In this document: piece by piece, positions 48,516-60,530 of the stretch
Layout of the letters: each line of letters opens with the position of its first letter
Numbering within the stretch: position 1 is the first letter of the stretch
Origin: Paragonimus westermani
Taxonomy: Eukaryota; Platyhelminthes; Trematoda; Plagiorchiida; Troglotrematidae
NCBI GenBank assembly: GCA_008508345.1
Contig: QNGE01001037.1
Location: 54,181 to 118,180 of the forward strand
Direction of reading: 5' to 3'
Length of the DNA stretch: 64,000 bases
The notes under the pieces: generated by a model
Told to the model about the DNA's origin: nothing
What the model saw: the letters and a program-made list of their open reading frames with translations, nothing else
The model's database searches: none
Program-made: the position numbers and the translations under genes

Positions 48516-51218
48516 GGTCACTCTGTGGTGTCCGGCAGACCGCGGCGGACGGCGGATTACTGAACAGATTCCTTGAATCATGCGTACTTCACACAGTAGA
48601 ACAGTAGACACTAAGCTGACTCACTTCGACAAGTTTGCGAGCGCATGAAGTCGATGTGAAAGTTGGCGCCTTATAATTAACCTATCATCAATCATTTGAT
48701 GTTGACAATGACAGAAACCAGAACACCTTATCCTGATTAACCGGCCTAGTAAATGGCGTGGCTGGTACCTGATTTCCTGAACGTATCTCGGTCCATAGCC
48801 CTTGATTCATTCCGGGTTACAATCTCATTGTTGCGGTGGCTTAGATGAAGCACCCTCAGTGCAATAGGGCATTCCGGCGGGTGTGTACTGCATCGTTCCA
48901 GTAGTGTAAGTACACTCCATATCTTGAATAACGAGGCTCTATATTCAGGTCGATCATTTTGTCATTACCATTTATATAAATGAAATCTGCTTTACGATTT
49001 ACGGCAAAAGGGTCTTCGGGAGAGATACCAGTAGAAGCATGCTCTCTTCTGTCCACCCTATGGATGTAACGGAACGAGTTATCCGGTTACTTCTGCACGG
49101 CAGGTTCGGAATACTGCCGAAGCTCTTAGTTATTGATTTACGGCCAGTACTGCGGCTAACTGCTACCAGTAGAGCAAACCTGTATGTGATATACGTATAT
49201 ATATATATATAGTGCCGTGATGTTTTGTGGATAGAAACGACTTTCATCCACACCAAGCCTTTTCAAGCATGCTGATGGAACGTTGTGAAGGCAATGTGGT
49301 ACCGGACTAACCGAACATATTCACGAAGAGCGAGTGCTTGAAACAATGAATAGTCAATTGCCGGTGATTAAGTAGGCCACACTTAAGTTTTAGTTTACGC
49401 GTTTATGTATATATACATATATGAGGATTCTTAGGTAATTTTTGTCACCTATATTTGACAAAATTATTCCCTTAATCTTTAGACAACTAGGTACTACTCT
49501 GATATTTCTTGAACGTCCAATGAAAATTACTACATACCAGCTGTATGGTAAGCTTAACTTCATCCAAAACACCTCCAGCTTATTCCATGACGAATGTTGG
49601 TTTTCGTGCTGCCAACATTACCACTTAAGGGATCCAAATTGTTTGAAACTGGATGCATCGTTTGCTTGCATTTCAGTTAACAACTGTTATTTACATTTGC
49701 AAGGGTTCTTATATGAACTCCAACATTACAAACAGTTGTTTTTTGTTGTATTCATCAAGCCCATAACGCTACAGGAGATGTCATATCTGCGAGTTAAAAG
49801 TCGGGTTTAACACTTGAGTGTCATACGAATGATGGAAACAATAATGCCGATAAACCAACAGTCTACTGAAATGAGTCAAAAATTTATGCAGTTAATGTAA
49901 GAGGTCAAATGAACCAATGAAAGTGACGGAAAATACGTCAATTTGCGGTGACGATTTGATCGAAACTGTCGACCGTTGACAGAATAAGTGGTATGGGTGA
50001 ACTGAAGTAGCACACATGTGAAATATGAGTAAAAGTTTACTTTATCGATTTCGAAGGAAACTCGGTTGTGTCTGTTTCACTACACTCAAATATCAAAAGA
50101 CAACAAACAATAACAGTTCCTGACAAAATAATTTAACGAGTGCTCCACGTGGTTTGTGTATTAGACTAGGATGACAATAGATTAGTGGACACAACAGAAT
50201 TTACGGTCTAAATTACCCGACGCACAGATGAACTAAATAGGTACAAAGAGGGCACATCGACCTTCTTCAGAAGCAACGGTCTCAACAACATCCTGATAAA
50301 AAAGGGAAACACTAGAAAGCCGTAGCCAAAAGATCTGTTGGACATAAATTTGATTTGCACACTAGAGGGACGAAGACACATCAATCATACGGCAACATAT
50401 TAGTTATAGTATGTGTGGTCACAGGTGTATACGACCGTTAGTGTGTTGATGTATAGACATGTGGTCTATGTGCATGAGACATATGTCTATCAGTTAACAA
50501 ATTCTTAGTTGGGCTCACCTGGTTCAAATCGTTCACGGCTGATTGTCCGTGGGAGTGTACCGCACGCACGACTCGTTTCTTAGGTATTGTTTCGGGTCAC
50601 ACAACATGACAGCTTTCTCATTCCTTTCTATAGTTGACGAGGCAATTGCAACCAGACGTGATAATTTGACATCATATATTGCAATATTGATTTACACAGT
50701 ACCAGGACCTCAAATTGTGCTTGTATATAGGCCCTAAAATAGCTGTTTTTCACTGTATTTGCAGTTATTTATATGGAAACCTATAAACATCATTCTCGTT
50801 CCATACCCTGGTAATACGGATTGTAAATCTATCTAATTCGCTCTGCATGTATTTCCGAATAAGTACTTCGAACTACTCCGATGCTTGATAGGTCTGCTGC
50901 TTCCCACTTTTTGGCTATGACTTTGGATGTTCATCCCTCTGTGACTTAATAAAGTAGAAACATTATTCCTTCCGCTAACCCGGGTGTCGTCCACAGGCCG
51001 GAGCGCCAAGTTGCATACGGCAGATTGCATCAGAGGTTAACCGACTGAGAGATTAAAGTTGATTTTTGCCATGAGCGTTGATCAAGTTTACTCATCTAAA
51101 TTTACACCGATTTGTATAGTTGGGTAATGCAGTACAAACACAAGCCTACGATTTTTCGAATCGTCCACCTCGAATCAAACCTCCGTTTTGCTGCACAAAA
51201 TAAAACTTAGTTATTTTT
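48516..51218. other. Intergenic; short (TA)n tract
   Basis: No gene recognised. A TA dinucleotide run occupies 49195-49211. A 122-codon plus frame at 49442-49810 has no known motif and no clear splice sites. Confidence 0.45.
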
Positions 51219-51326
51219 AGATGAGAAACAACTGGGAAAAGTCAGGGCTTCGGCTGGATTCGAACCAGCGACAGACACAGCATGCCTCAACGCGGCAAGC
51301 GCTCTACTAGCTGAGATACGAAACCA
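51219..51326 (-). repeat. tRNA-derived SINE-like element (nearly complete head)
   Basis: The 80-nt segment 51246-51325 (minus) folds partly like a tRNA. The acceptor stem ggtttcg/cgaagcc has seven pairs, one of them G-U. The A-box region is tctcagctagtagagc, and the T arm gctgg-ttcgaat-ccagc is perfect with the B box ggttcgaatcc. The anticodon arm pairs only over four bases, the D stem over three, and position 33 is not T, so it is not a functional tRNA. It is followed by a tail (cctgacttttcccagttg, tctcatcta) that recurs in the inverted copy at 51430-51485, which is why a SINE is favoured over a lone tRNA pseudogene. Confidence 0.65.
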
Positions 51327-51429
51327 CACTGGGAGCTCGGAAATTTCGCATTTGGACTCTGTTACCCACCCGTCCCACTGTCTCATATGGAGTTCACCAA
51401 ATGATTCAGGGGATCGACTGCCCCGGCAG

Positions 51430-51485
51430 GATTTCTGGTTCGAATCCAGCCGAAGCCCTGACTTTTCACAGTTGAGTCTCATCTA
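51430..51485 (+). repeat. SINE-like element, 5'-truncated inverted copy
   Basis: Shares ctggttcgaatccagccgaa and the tail gccctgacttttcacagttg then tctcatcta with the minus-strand copy 100 bp to the left. It lacks the A-box half. The two copies are head-to-head. Confidence 0.75.
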
Positions 51486-53442
51486 AAGATCATGTGTCTG
51501 CCACACAACTTATTAGTAGAAACTTAGTTAGTCATTAACTTGACAAATGAGAATATAAGACAATCACCTGTAAGTCACCGGCTTTTGCCGTTTGTGTCTT
51601 CCGGTGTTGATTTTCGTAGCTCTTCTGGCTTCAGGATTAAAACCTAATGGAGTTTAGCTGGAATTCTTTTATTGGCTGACTGAAGTGTCTGTGATAGTTT
51701 GACAGTTACTAGAACGGTGCAGTGAAATTAACAAAGAAAATGTCTTGTGCTTGCCAGTCTGGTTTGAATTTCAGTTAACCTGTTTTCCTCAAGATGTGGA
51801 CATCCCGTTGTTTCGTTGTTTCGTTCCTGTGTTCTGTTAGGAATTCAATGAAGTACATCTTCATATCCCAGCTGCGCGGCATTGAAACCTTTATTCTAAC
51901 CACAGGCGTATCAGTGTCGTGAAGAGCGGTGTAAGATTTCATTACTCATCGCTATCAAGGTGGACTGATTTGGCTGTCAGCAAACATGGGCTCTCGATGT
52001 TTGTAAAGTCTCGATACACAATCAACTCACCGGATAGGTATATACTTCCCATGTATAACGTTAGTACTGAGTAAACTTGATTTCGATTACCCACAACTGG
52101 GCATTTAGAAGACCCATCTGAGTGGATATTTCGATGCAGTCCGATAAAAGCGTGTACAACTTAGAACAATATTTTGGTGCCTTCTCATGTTAGACTTTTT
52201 TTTTGAATAATAAATTCGCTTACTTTCACTCAGAACACCAAAAATCACAGCATACCTTTTCAAAGCGCTTGCTTGATAGGTACAATAAACGGGGTTTTAG
52301 GATTAATTGACATAATTGAAATTTCTCAACACGATACGCTAGCACTGTTCAAGGTATGGTCAACGCATACCCCGTGGTAAAAGATAACAGAATATTCATT
52401 TCTTAGGAGGAATGCTATGACTGTGTCACTTCTGCAAGGACAATCTGGATCGTGAGGTTCAGTGGGGAACTAACTCACAAAGACTGTTCGGACTTGTGTT
52501 TTTAGTAGGTTTTAGGACGTGCGTTATTTCCCTCTTTAAGAAGTGTCAACATCGCTGGTGCGAAAACTGGCGTGTAGGTGAACACTTGGAAGCAACGGTA
52601 GAAGATTCTCCAGTTCAGAAGTATACGGGAGGAAAAATGTAACTTAGCTCTATGATGGTCTTAGTTGTCCAACTTCCAACATCAATTTTCAAAGTGATTA
52701 TGGAAAACTTTAAATTTTCAGCCGTTACTTAACGTGTTCCTTGTCAAACGATGTATGATGTCGAATGCGTGATGAATACTGCCAGTATGTCCATGCCTAA
52801 ACGGATGAACTCATAGCCACCAAACTAGAACTTGTGATTTTGAGGTTAAAAATCGGACTCTTTTATGAGTAAGTTAATGTGTGTCACTGTCTTACAAACA
52901 AACTACCAAATTGCGAAGTAATTAGAAGTAATTAGAATATCTGTTAGAAATCCTATTGTACTTTCACCGCCTAGCCTATCACTCTGATAGCTGAGCTGCA
53001 CAATGACAGCTTTCACACCTTGGAAGTCGCCGGCTCACAAACTTCTGTAAAACATTCCATTAAAGAGTAAATGTTTCAGAGGTTCCTGTGGCTAAAGGAA
53101 GAAAGACGATTTAGAGTAGTATATAGTTTGTAGCGTGGCTGCTGACGATCCACTTTACCAAGTCTTTGATACCAGTAAGGAATCCACATTGTGGTAAACA
53201 GTCATCTGACATTTATGGCGAGGGAGTGGCCACAGATGCCCATGGAATGTTGTTAATCCTAACCCAAGAGTTTAAAAAATTGTAATGTATATAACAAGCA
53301 AAGAGATGAAGAGGGTGCCGAGGAATCAACGCCTATCTTTCAGTCGATGCATCCTTTCTTTGAGTAGGCCATTATTCTTACTATTAAGTGATAACACCTA
53401 TTACAAAATTATAAATTTTTCTACAAAACCGTTTCTTCACAG
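51486..53442. other. Non-coding, probably intron upstream of NDRG exons
   Basis: Precedes the first recognised NDRG exon. The amino-terminal exons of that gene were not found here, so this is either intron or the promoter side of a gene whose first exon I cannot see. Confidence 0.45.
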
Positions 53443-54236
53443 ACCGAGGTTGTAGACACCAAAGAATGCGGGAAAATTACTGTCTATATCCAGGTTAGTT
53501 GTTTGTCTATATTTGCAACCAACCACAACTTATTCTTTCAGGGACCTCGCAATTCGAAGGATGTCATACTGACAGTTCATGATTTGGGGTGCAACCGTAC
53601 ATTTTAACCTCCTTTTCATTCACCTAACATCTTCTCACATAGACAACGAAATGATCAACTTCGTGTCCCAAGAATGTATGGAGCAGTTACTCAATCGATG
53701 TACCTGGGTACATGTTCTCATACCTGGACAAGATGATGGTGAGCAGACCCTACCGGCAGAGTAAGTGTTTATGAACAAGCTTCCGACAGGTCAACCAGAA
53801 GTTCGTTACAATAACTTACGAACGGCTTTAGGCTCATGTGAACTTGTGAACACATAAGCTTTGACCCGTGATTGCTGAACTTATATGATATGTTCTCGCT
53901 CTTATTTCCAATTTGCTGTGCAATCTCCTTTCAGTTATAACTTCCCAACGATGCAGCAGTTAGGAGAGGCAATGGGTGAAATATGTGATGCTTTAGGGTA
54001 AGACAAAACAACATATGATGTAATGTGGATATTTGTTGTAGTTTGCAGCATGTCGTTGTGTTTGGCGAAGGTGCCGGAGCAAACATTTTGGCTAGGATGG
54101 CGGTAAGTTATCTGACTTTCGATGAATACATCAAGCAATTAAATGTCAGATGATCAGGGAAGATTTGGTACTTGGTGCAGTTCTTATTCACTGTACTGGC
54201 ACTACCGCTGGTTTTGCTGAGAATCTTCGGGATCGG
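53443..54236 (+). CDS. NDRG: NDRG-family protein, six consecutive exons (partial)
   Basis: Member of the N-myc downstream-regulated family: alpha/beta-hydrolase fold proteins without hydrolase activity, linked to stress response, trafficking and differentiation. Exons are 53443-53493, 53542-53596, 53643-53760, 53935-53997, 54042-54102 and 54150-54236. All junctions have GT-AG and join in one frame for 145 codons. Introns are 48, 46, 174, 44 and 47 nt. Residues 25-36 VILTVHDLGCNH match the family VILTYHDIGLNH strand. HVLIPGQDDG at 59-68 matches HxxxPGQxxG, and DYNFPTMQQL at 75-84 matches the YxxPSMxQL helix. VVVFGEGAGANILARMA at 100-116 is the nucleophile elbow, where G-x-G-A-G-A replaces the catalytic Ser motif as in NDRGs. 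LVLGAVLIH follows. The N-terminus and the cap and C-terminal regions are missing. The next open stretch (54408-54562) is not in a compatible phase. Confidence 0.88.
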
Positions 54237-54407
54237 GTGAGTTATTTCGTCGAAGCCTTCAACTTACTTTCCGTTTGCTAGCAGACAAACAGGTGTAGAA
54301 AGTATTGATTTTCCACTTGGTCGGAATTAATTATTGAAATGTGTTTGTGGAAATGTAAATAATGCCTGTTTGTTCCTTCCTATCCCTTCTCAAAATAATC
54401 AGTTTTG

Positions 54408-54562
54408 TTAGGTGTTGGCTAGCGGGTCTTTCACATGTCCTAGTTGACGTGCTACATTTGTTTCCACACTTACTAATTCCTCATCCGGTGCCCGACAGTC
54501 TTAACCCTACTGTTAATGGAAAAAAAGATCTGAAGGGATTCACCGCAAGCATTTTCGTATGA
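54408..54562 (+). other. Possible further exon after the NDRG exons
   Basis: Behind an acceptor-like tttgttag, a frame reads CWLAGLSHVLVDVLHLFPHL and ends GFTASIFV-stop. Position and hydrophobic content would suit the NDRG cap helices, but the phase does not match the preceding exon (phase 0) and similarity is weak. It may be an alternative last exon or coincidence. Confidence 0.25.
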
Positions 54563-55969
54563 ACTACTATTAATCGTTCCTGTAGTGGATGGCATGTAAA
54601 ACAGGAATTTGAACAAAACAGTTCGAACAAAAAAATGTTAGACGGACGCATGCTCTAGTGACTCACTAGTACCAAGTTTACAATGGTATGATTCGGTTTT
54701 CCATATATCAACTCGCTGACCAATTATTTTGTCCCATAAAAAGCCAATTCGCACCACTGTGAATTCGATACAGATTAGTTACTACGAAATTTGAGCAGTT
54801 GCCACTATTTTTTGCGTTCTCATTGCTCCGTCCAAGCTTAATTAGTTGGTAATGCCGTCGAAATTAGCTGCTCGAAATTTCAGAGCACACAATGGCACTG
54901 CTGTTCGTGATCTGACAGGTTATTATGAAATCTGTGGTTTTCAAAAACAATCTTACCTAGTGTGAGGTTTTAGATGAGCCTCCGTAGTTGAGTAATTTGC
55001 ATTTGAATGCTTACATAATTCTGGTTACGCCCATCTGCAACAGTACTCATTGGGTTAGAAGTCATAGGAAAGAAATGAACGAAATTTGAGACTGTTTAAG
55101 AGTAAGGAGTTTCGAAGGAACTGCACAAAAATTCCGCAAATTACACCTTGCAAATCAGCCTTTTTGTCCAAACCTGACAATACCGGTGCGGTCGGTTGAG
55201 CAATGGAATTAGTGTCGAATATGGAGGAACTGCATTCGAACTACTGGATAACCGCTAACCTGTTTATTTTTGCCAACCAACAATTTGAGAGGCAAGATGT
55301 GTGGTTGACTTACGTCGCCAGTTCTTAAGTCAAGCCGCTTTCCCTTGCAGCAAACTTGAAAGCACTATTATAGATTTATAAGGATTTTTGAATTTCTTGT
55401 TAGGTTGTCCTCACCATAGTGTCTTTCTCTGCAAATGTGTCTTCCAGAGATTGCAAAACTCCTTTGCTTTAGAGGTGTAGACGCTGCGGTGTAGGCCACT
55501 CATTTTAAGTATCTTCCAACAGCCATAACCGCACGGCTAGAATAGTGGCAATTGAAATCTATGAGCCTCTTATAAAAACTCGCATCGTCTTTCACGAAAG
55601 CAACAGTTGTACAGAAGTGATGTTCCCATGGAAGGACTGTTGCAGCCTGCACTGCATTTTTGTTGCGAAATCTTCCAACTGAAGTTTCTTTCAAACTTTT
55701 TGGAGCCAACCAAAACCATATCCCTGATCTCCAAAGTGGATAGTCATTACGGAATTCGATATCGCCGAACACCTGTGTCCGGTGATCGTGTGGACTGTAT
55801 GTGATCTGTTGGTATGAATTATTCCATACATTGATCATGAAGTATGTAAAAGCCAGCGCTCTGACAGTGACAAAAGAGCCATTTTTTATAGATTGTGATT
55901 ACAGAAAATTGTTTAGTAACCAGTCGTTGGGTTTACTGAAAACTGACTGAAACTATTTTTTCAAAGGAT
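54563..55969. other. Intron or intergenic, nothing recognised
   Basis: No further NDRG motif (such as the strand following the cap or the C-terminal SRTDS-type repeats) was found. A minus frame at 55500-55838 (112 codons) is unrecognised. Confidence 0.4.
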
Positions 55970-56320
55970 TTGTTTTCCATCCAACTTCAAAAATCTGACT
56001 GGTGGGCTCAAGATGGCAAACATGCTTTCGAATTACTAAACCCACAGAACCGCCTAGATTGTGTGGGGCACTTTCAACCGTTCGCCAGCCTTCAGCTTCA
56101 ACCTCACTTTCATCTATCAGTCGTGCCTGTTGGTAATCCGTCTAAGGTTGTGGCTGACTCCGACAGTCTATGGCAAATTTGCAAATTTATAAATGAGTGC
56201 AGATGTACAGTCTCTTGTACAAGCTCGGTTTCAATGGTTCAGGCTGATTACATCACAATTATATCACACTTTTACATAGGGCTCGTTAAGGGAGCAAACA
56301 GACAGCGGCTGGTTAATTAG
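55970..56320 (+). other. Unrecognised 116-codon open frame
   Basis: Begins just after ttttttcaaag, a usable acceptor, and runs in phase 0 to a stop at 56318-56320. Readable words such as LNPQNRLDCVGH and VPVGNPSKVVADSDSLW do not fit a family I can name. It could be a late exon of the NDRG gene or unrelated. Evidence is weak. Confidence 0.2.
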
Positions 56321-56684
56321 GTCAATTGCCTCAATGTCAAGTATGTAATCGAGGCCCTTTTGAGCAATGGGTCTTGGCAGGTTTACAGACGAACAGTTGG
56401 CCAAGGTAGTTTCAAAGTCCGAACAGAACTTTGATTGTCGCACAGGTGATCAATCACTATTCGCTACACGGTATGTTTCATGAATGTGCCGAGAACGTGA
56501 GTGATAGGTATACCAAGAAGAAACACAAAGCTAGCCTGACAAAGATTCATAGAAAAGAATGTTGGTCTTCAGGCGTATAGAAGCAAACTTAGTAACAAAC
56601 GCAAAGTATTGTCGTTTTTCATTAAAAGAATGAAGTAGAAAACGTATATATTCGAAATCTCTCAATCAGGTCAGTACACATCTG

Positions 56685-56880
56685 CCACGTTGGGAAGTAT
56701 TTTCAGCTAGCGACACAGATAATCGTCCACGTCCCAATCTCTTCCAGTGGCCCCATCGCTCAATGTCTCTGGAGGTATCGTCAGAAAAGCTGGAAGGGGT
56801 ATCGAGTTATTCCAGTGAAACCGTCGGAAATCAAATGAGAATAAACATTCCTGTATGCAGTGTATCCAATCGAGCGTGAA
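56685..56880 (+). other. Candidate Ser-rich terminal exon
   Basis: After ctctcaatcag a frame reads HLPRWEVFSASDTDNRPRPN, then HRSMSLEVSSEKLEGVSSYS, and stops at 56878-56880 (VSNRA-stop). A Ser-rich tail is usual at the end of NDRG proteins, but no motif proves the link and the connecting exons are missing. Confidence 0.22.
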
Positions 56881-59800
56881 TTCAGTATTCTATTTGAGTG
56901 TGGCTTTTGGAGGTACGGCACTAATCATAGGTATCCGTTTTCAAGAAACACCACTAGATTCGCAATTGCTTAGTTCGTCGCCTTTAATATTCTTTGCTGT
57001 GTGCAATTACGCGTGCGAATGCATCTGAGTTGTGGTAAGCAGCAACATCGTCGAGTTCAGTGTAACTGAAATTACGGTATCTCTAATCCCCAGGTTCCAT
57101 ACCTTCAGCTAAATGTTTAGTTTACTGAGGCTCTTCATACTTCACTAGTGTTTTCTCCGGTCCTTCTGATTAAGTTGCATTGCTTTCGTTCTGTTTTCCT
57201 TTACGACCCCTCCCTGCGCCCCCAAAAATATCCCAATTGTAGCTAATTGGATGGAAGTTGAACAATGTGGGCATGAATCCGGCGGCTGAGTCCTACCTTC
57301 TGGTCCACCGATTCGGCAGTGTGAGTACCGCGCGATCTGTTTGTATGGTGCGCGTTTTTTGTCTCAGTGACAATAAGCAACTCATGTTTAAACGCTACTA
57401 CTTGCTCAGTGTGATAAGTGAGAAAAATTTAGAGTAACCACGTGCACAAAAACATATTGCCGAGCTGTGGAATTCTATGCACACTGATCAATTGTCCACT
57501 ATTCCGAAGCAAGAGGTAAACGTGTGGTGAGCATTAATTCATGGCAGAACAATACTTCCTCAAAGTGTGACGCAAAGGTTTTACTCTCTTTCCCCATACC
57601 AGTCAAAATTTCCACTGTACATGGTATTAGTGAAATTTGCAGTTAAGGATTATACAAACCCCATGAAAATCGTTGCCCAAAACATAGCTCAAAATGGGTG
57701 GTCGAATCTCTTCAAGATGAATAATGCTAAGTTTGTGGTTCACCAGAACAGATTTCCACTGTGTGTGTCTACGTGAATGCTGTTTCCTACCAGTTTTTCT
57801 ACGCCATCTAGACGCAGTGTTTCTGAATGAACGCGTGGTTTGGATGAATGCAGATCATCAATATCATGTTTTTCACTTTATAGTAATCTCTCAAAGTTAA
57901 TAGATTTACTTTTCATCCGCAATTAGTCGGGTCATATTAAAAAACATATACAGTCATGCGAAGCAGTGGCTCTATCTTGTTTTAAAGTTCATTCGCTGAT
58001 CTGCTATCACCTTGGATCTCCGGATTTACAATTATAGGATTTGCAGAGAGATTACAGTTTAGAAGTTTAATATATTTCCGTAAACCTGCAGAATGAACAG
58101 TAGACAGAGGCTATAACCTTCACCATCACTGTAAGCACCAATACATCTGTGGTCTGCAGTGGTAAAGAATCAGGTAAGAACAGAAGTGTTATGTGGGAAT
58201 AAGGAGATAACTAACCAAGAAAAATTTAACTTAATCGCAGCGTATCGAATATATTACAAGTACTATTTAGAACACGGCTCATGAGAATGACACCAAAGTG
58301 ATGGGAGTAGCTTCTGTCTGTCCTAATAATTACAATGTCCAGACTGTCTGGCCACGAGGACTAGCTTTCTTCATAGTGAGCCTCTGCTTTATATTTTAAA
58401 TCAGTGACTCTGACACAGCAGTTTTTACCAACGTGTTCCACCCAGGTTTTAAATGAATGCTGCGCTCAGTTTAATGGCTCATTTGATTTAGCTTTAGCGG
58501 ACTAACTCTAAAACGTTGATAATAGGAGAGTATAAGCAGTTTTCCCAGTGAGCATGCAGCTCAGATAATATGTACACTATGTATCACTGCCACCACTGCA
58601 GCCCTAATCTGATATAGCCAATGGAATTGACAGCAGTTAAAATTAACTGAACAGACTATATTCGGAAGGTGTCATTTTCAGTTACCATTTATCCCCTCGT
58701 ACCGCTTGGCATTGGTCAGGTCAGACTGGTGTGGGTTCTTATCTGATGTGTCTAGTCGACTGCTGTCTAAAGAAAAGGAGAAAATTGCCTCACAACGTTC
58801 GATGAGTGCAAGTTATTTTGTTCTTGGTATCAATTTCGGTGACGTAAACGATTACAACTTAACCGGATGGCAGACTGCATTGCAGTTCGTCCCAAATATG
58901 AAGGTGTGCGATAGAGTTTGAGACTAACTAGACGCACCAACAACTGTTTGAATGAACACTGCTCCTAAACAGCCGTGCGAATGAGCATTAGATTGACGGC
59001 TAACGGCATATTCCGAACTTCCAAACTAACATTCATACTATTGGTATTCCGTAACCACGTGCATTTTTGGCAGTCTCACGGTTATCCCAACCGTTAATCA
59101 GTTTGGCCAGTGACACCCAATAGGCTAACTGCCTTGTAAACATAAGGTGTATGTGTCCCAACCGTCACAGAGTACTTCGGCCAGAATAAAGATGAGACAA
59201 CTATTACTGGTTTGTTATCACTAATGGGTATACCTGCTGGATTGTATTACGTATTCATTGAGTCTCTTTCCCTCAAATCGGAAAGACGAAAACAACCTCA
59301 GCAGTTATGTTTGTCAACCTTACAAACGTGCATTTAGTGTCTTTGTGGGAACATTTCAATTGTTGTACAATAAGCGATTGATAACTGACAAAATAATAAC
59401 GGGGCGTAGGCGTCCTCTGAATTCACGTAGATTATCAGTCGTTTCTACACAGAAGTCGTTGCAACAAGTGAGTAAAACTGGATCTACCTCATAACTTACT
59501 GTTTCCAGAAGTTGAAACTAACCACCTATATTCTTCCAGACTGTGCTCCTTCAAATGTACGGGACTGGTCATTTTGCAACGATGAACTCGATTTGTAGTT
59601 CGTATTCGTTTTTGTCGAAAATTTGTGCTTCTATTATAAGTAATACTATTATTATGAATGATGATACTGCTCCATTCAGCAGTCTGCCACTTTGTTTACC
59701 CTGTTAACCACATAGTGCGTACAAAATGTTGTGGTTTTGGTATGAAAATTCCTTGCTCGGTTAGCTACAAGCCAAAGTTTTTCTACGCATTCGTTGATCA

Positions 59801-60369
59801 TTTTGAAGCAACTGGATGCAAAAATGGGTGTTCCAGAGTGATCTTAGTCGTTTGGCACAAGTGAAAGAGCACTTCTATTCTAGTGCCTGTACAGTCAATG
59901 TAATACATACCTATGAAACATGCTCAGTTATACTGTTCACTATTCTTACACACGAGAGTGAGCTCCGATAGCTCAAACATAAGCCACATTTCTAATATCG
60001 GTGTGCGCACATTGTATTTTCTGGATGAATACGCTTGTGTGCATGATACCAGTATGGAAAACTGATCTGATCAAAGTTGGGCTAGTGAAATGCTTCTGCA
60101 CAATATTACTGTACTTCTTAAATGTAAACAATACTCTAGTTTTTGGGATACGAACATTGATAGATGCTAGCATTTCGCGTTGATTCATCAGTACCGAATA
60201 ATCAGTAGCACGGAAAACTTTCAATTTAACGTCTCCAGTACTTGGATGACGTGAACAAAGAAACGAACAACAAAAAACCTTTAATCGTCCGAGCCGAATG
60301 AAACTCATTGCAGTTAGGTCCATGGTGTCTTAAGGTTCACAATTGGTTGCTTCTTTGTATGCATCACAG
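56881..60369. other. No recognised gene; two exon-like blocks
   Basis: The block around 58712-58913 (plus) is open and charged (LLSKEKEKIASQRS, then GWQTALQFVPNMK), bounded by a gtcag acceptor and an aag|gtgtgc donor. The block 59258-59466 (plus) ends in a good donor (caacaa|GTGAGT) with basic residues GRRRPLNSRRLS before it. Neither is assignable. The rest shows nothing. Confidence 0.3.
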
Positions 60370-60530
60370 GTGTGAACCGGCTCATCAAGACGGCTTCAAA
60401 AAATTCTGGGAACCAAGAGTGCCTCGTTATGAAGGTGATTGCAATTCCATGTTGCGACCGGTCGACAAGATGTGTCGTCAGATCGACAAAAATGGGGGCT
60501 TACTATTTCAAATGACTGCATTGTTAGGGT
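60370..60530 (+). CDS. Candidate internal exon, unknown gene
   Basis: A 161-nt block with a pyrimidine-rich acceptor (gcatcacag) and a strong donor (GTGAGT at 60531). Its single open frame reads CEPAHQDGFKKFWEPRVPRY and EGDCNSMLRPVDKMCRQIDK, then NGGLLFQMTALLG. The even mix of charged and aromatic residues looks like real protein. I do not recognise the family, and no partner exon could be tied to it by phase. Confidence 0.35.

Noticed and set aside
48520..48607. Plus-strand ADGGLLNRFLESC, like an RTE endonuclease segment
   Set aside because: It lies on the strand opposite the better-supported RTE relic and has no second motif.
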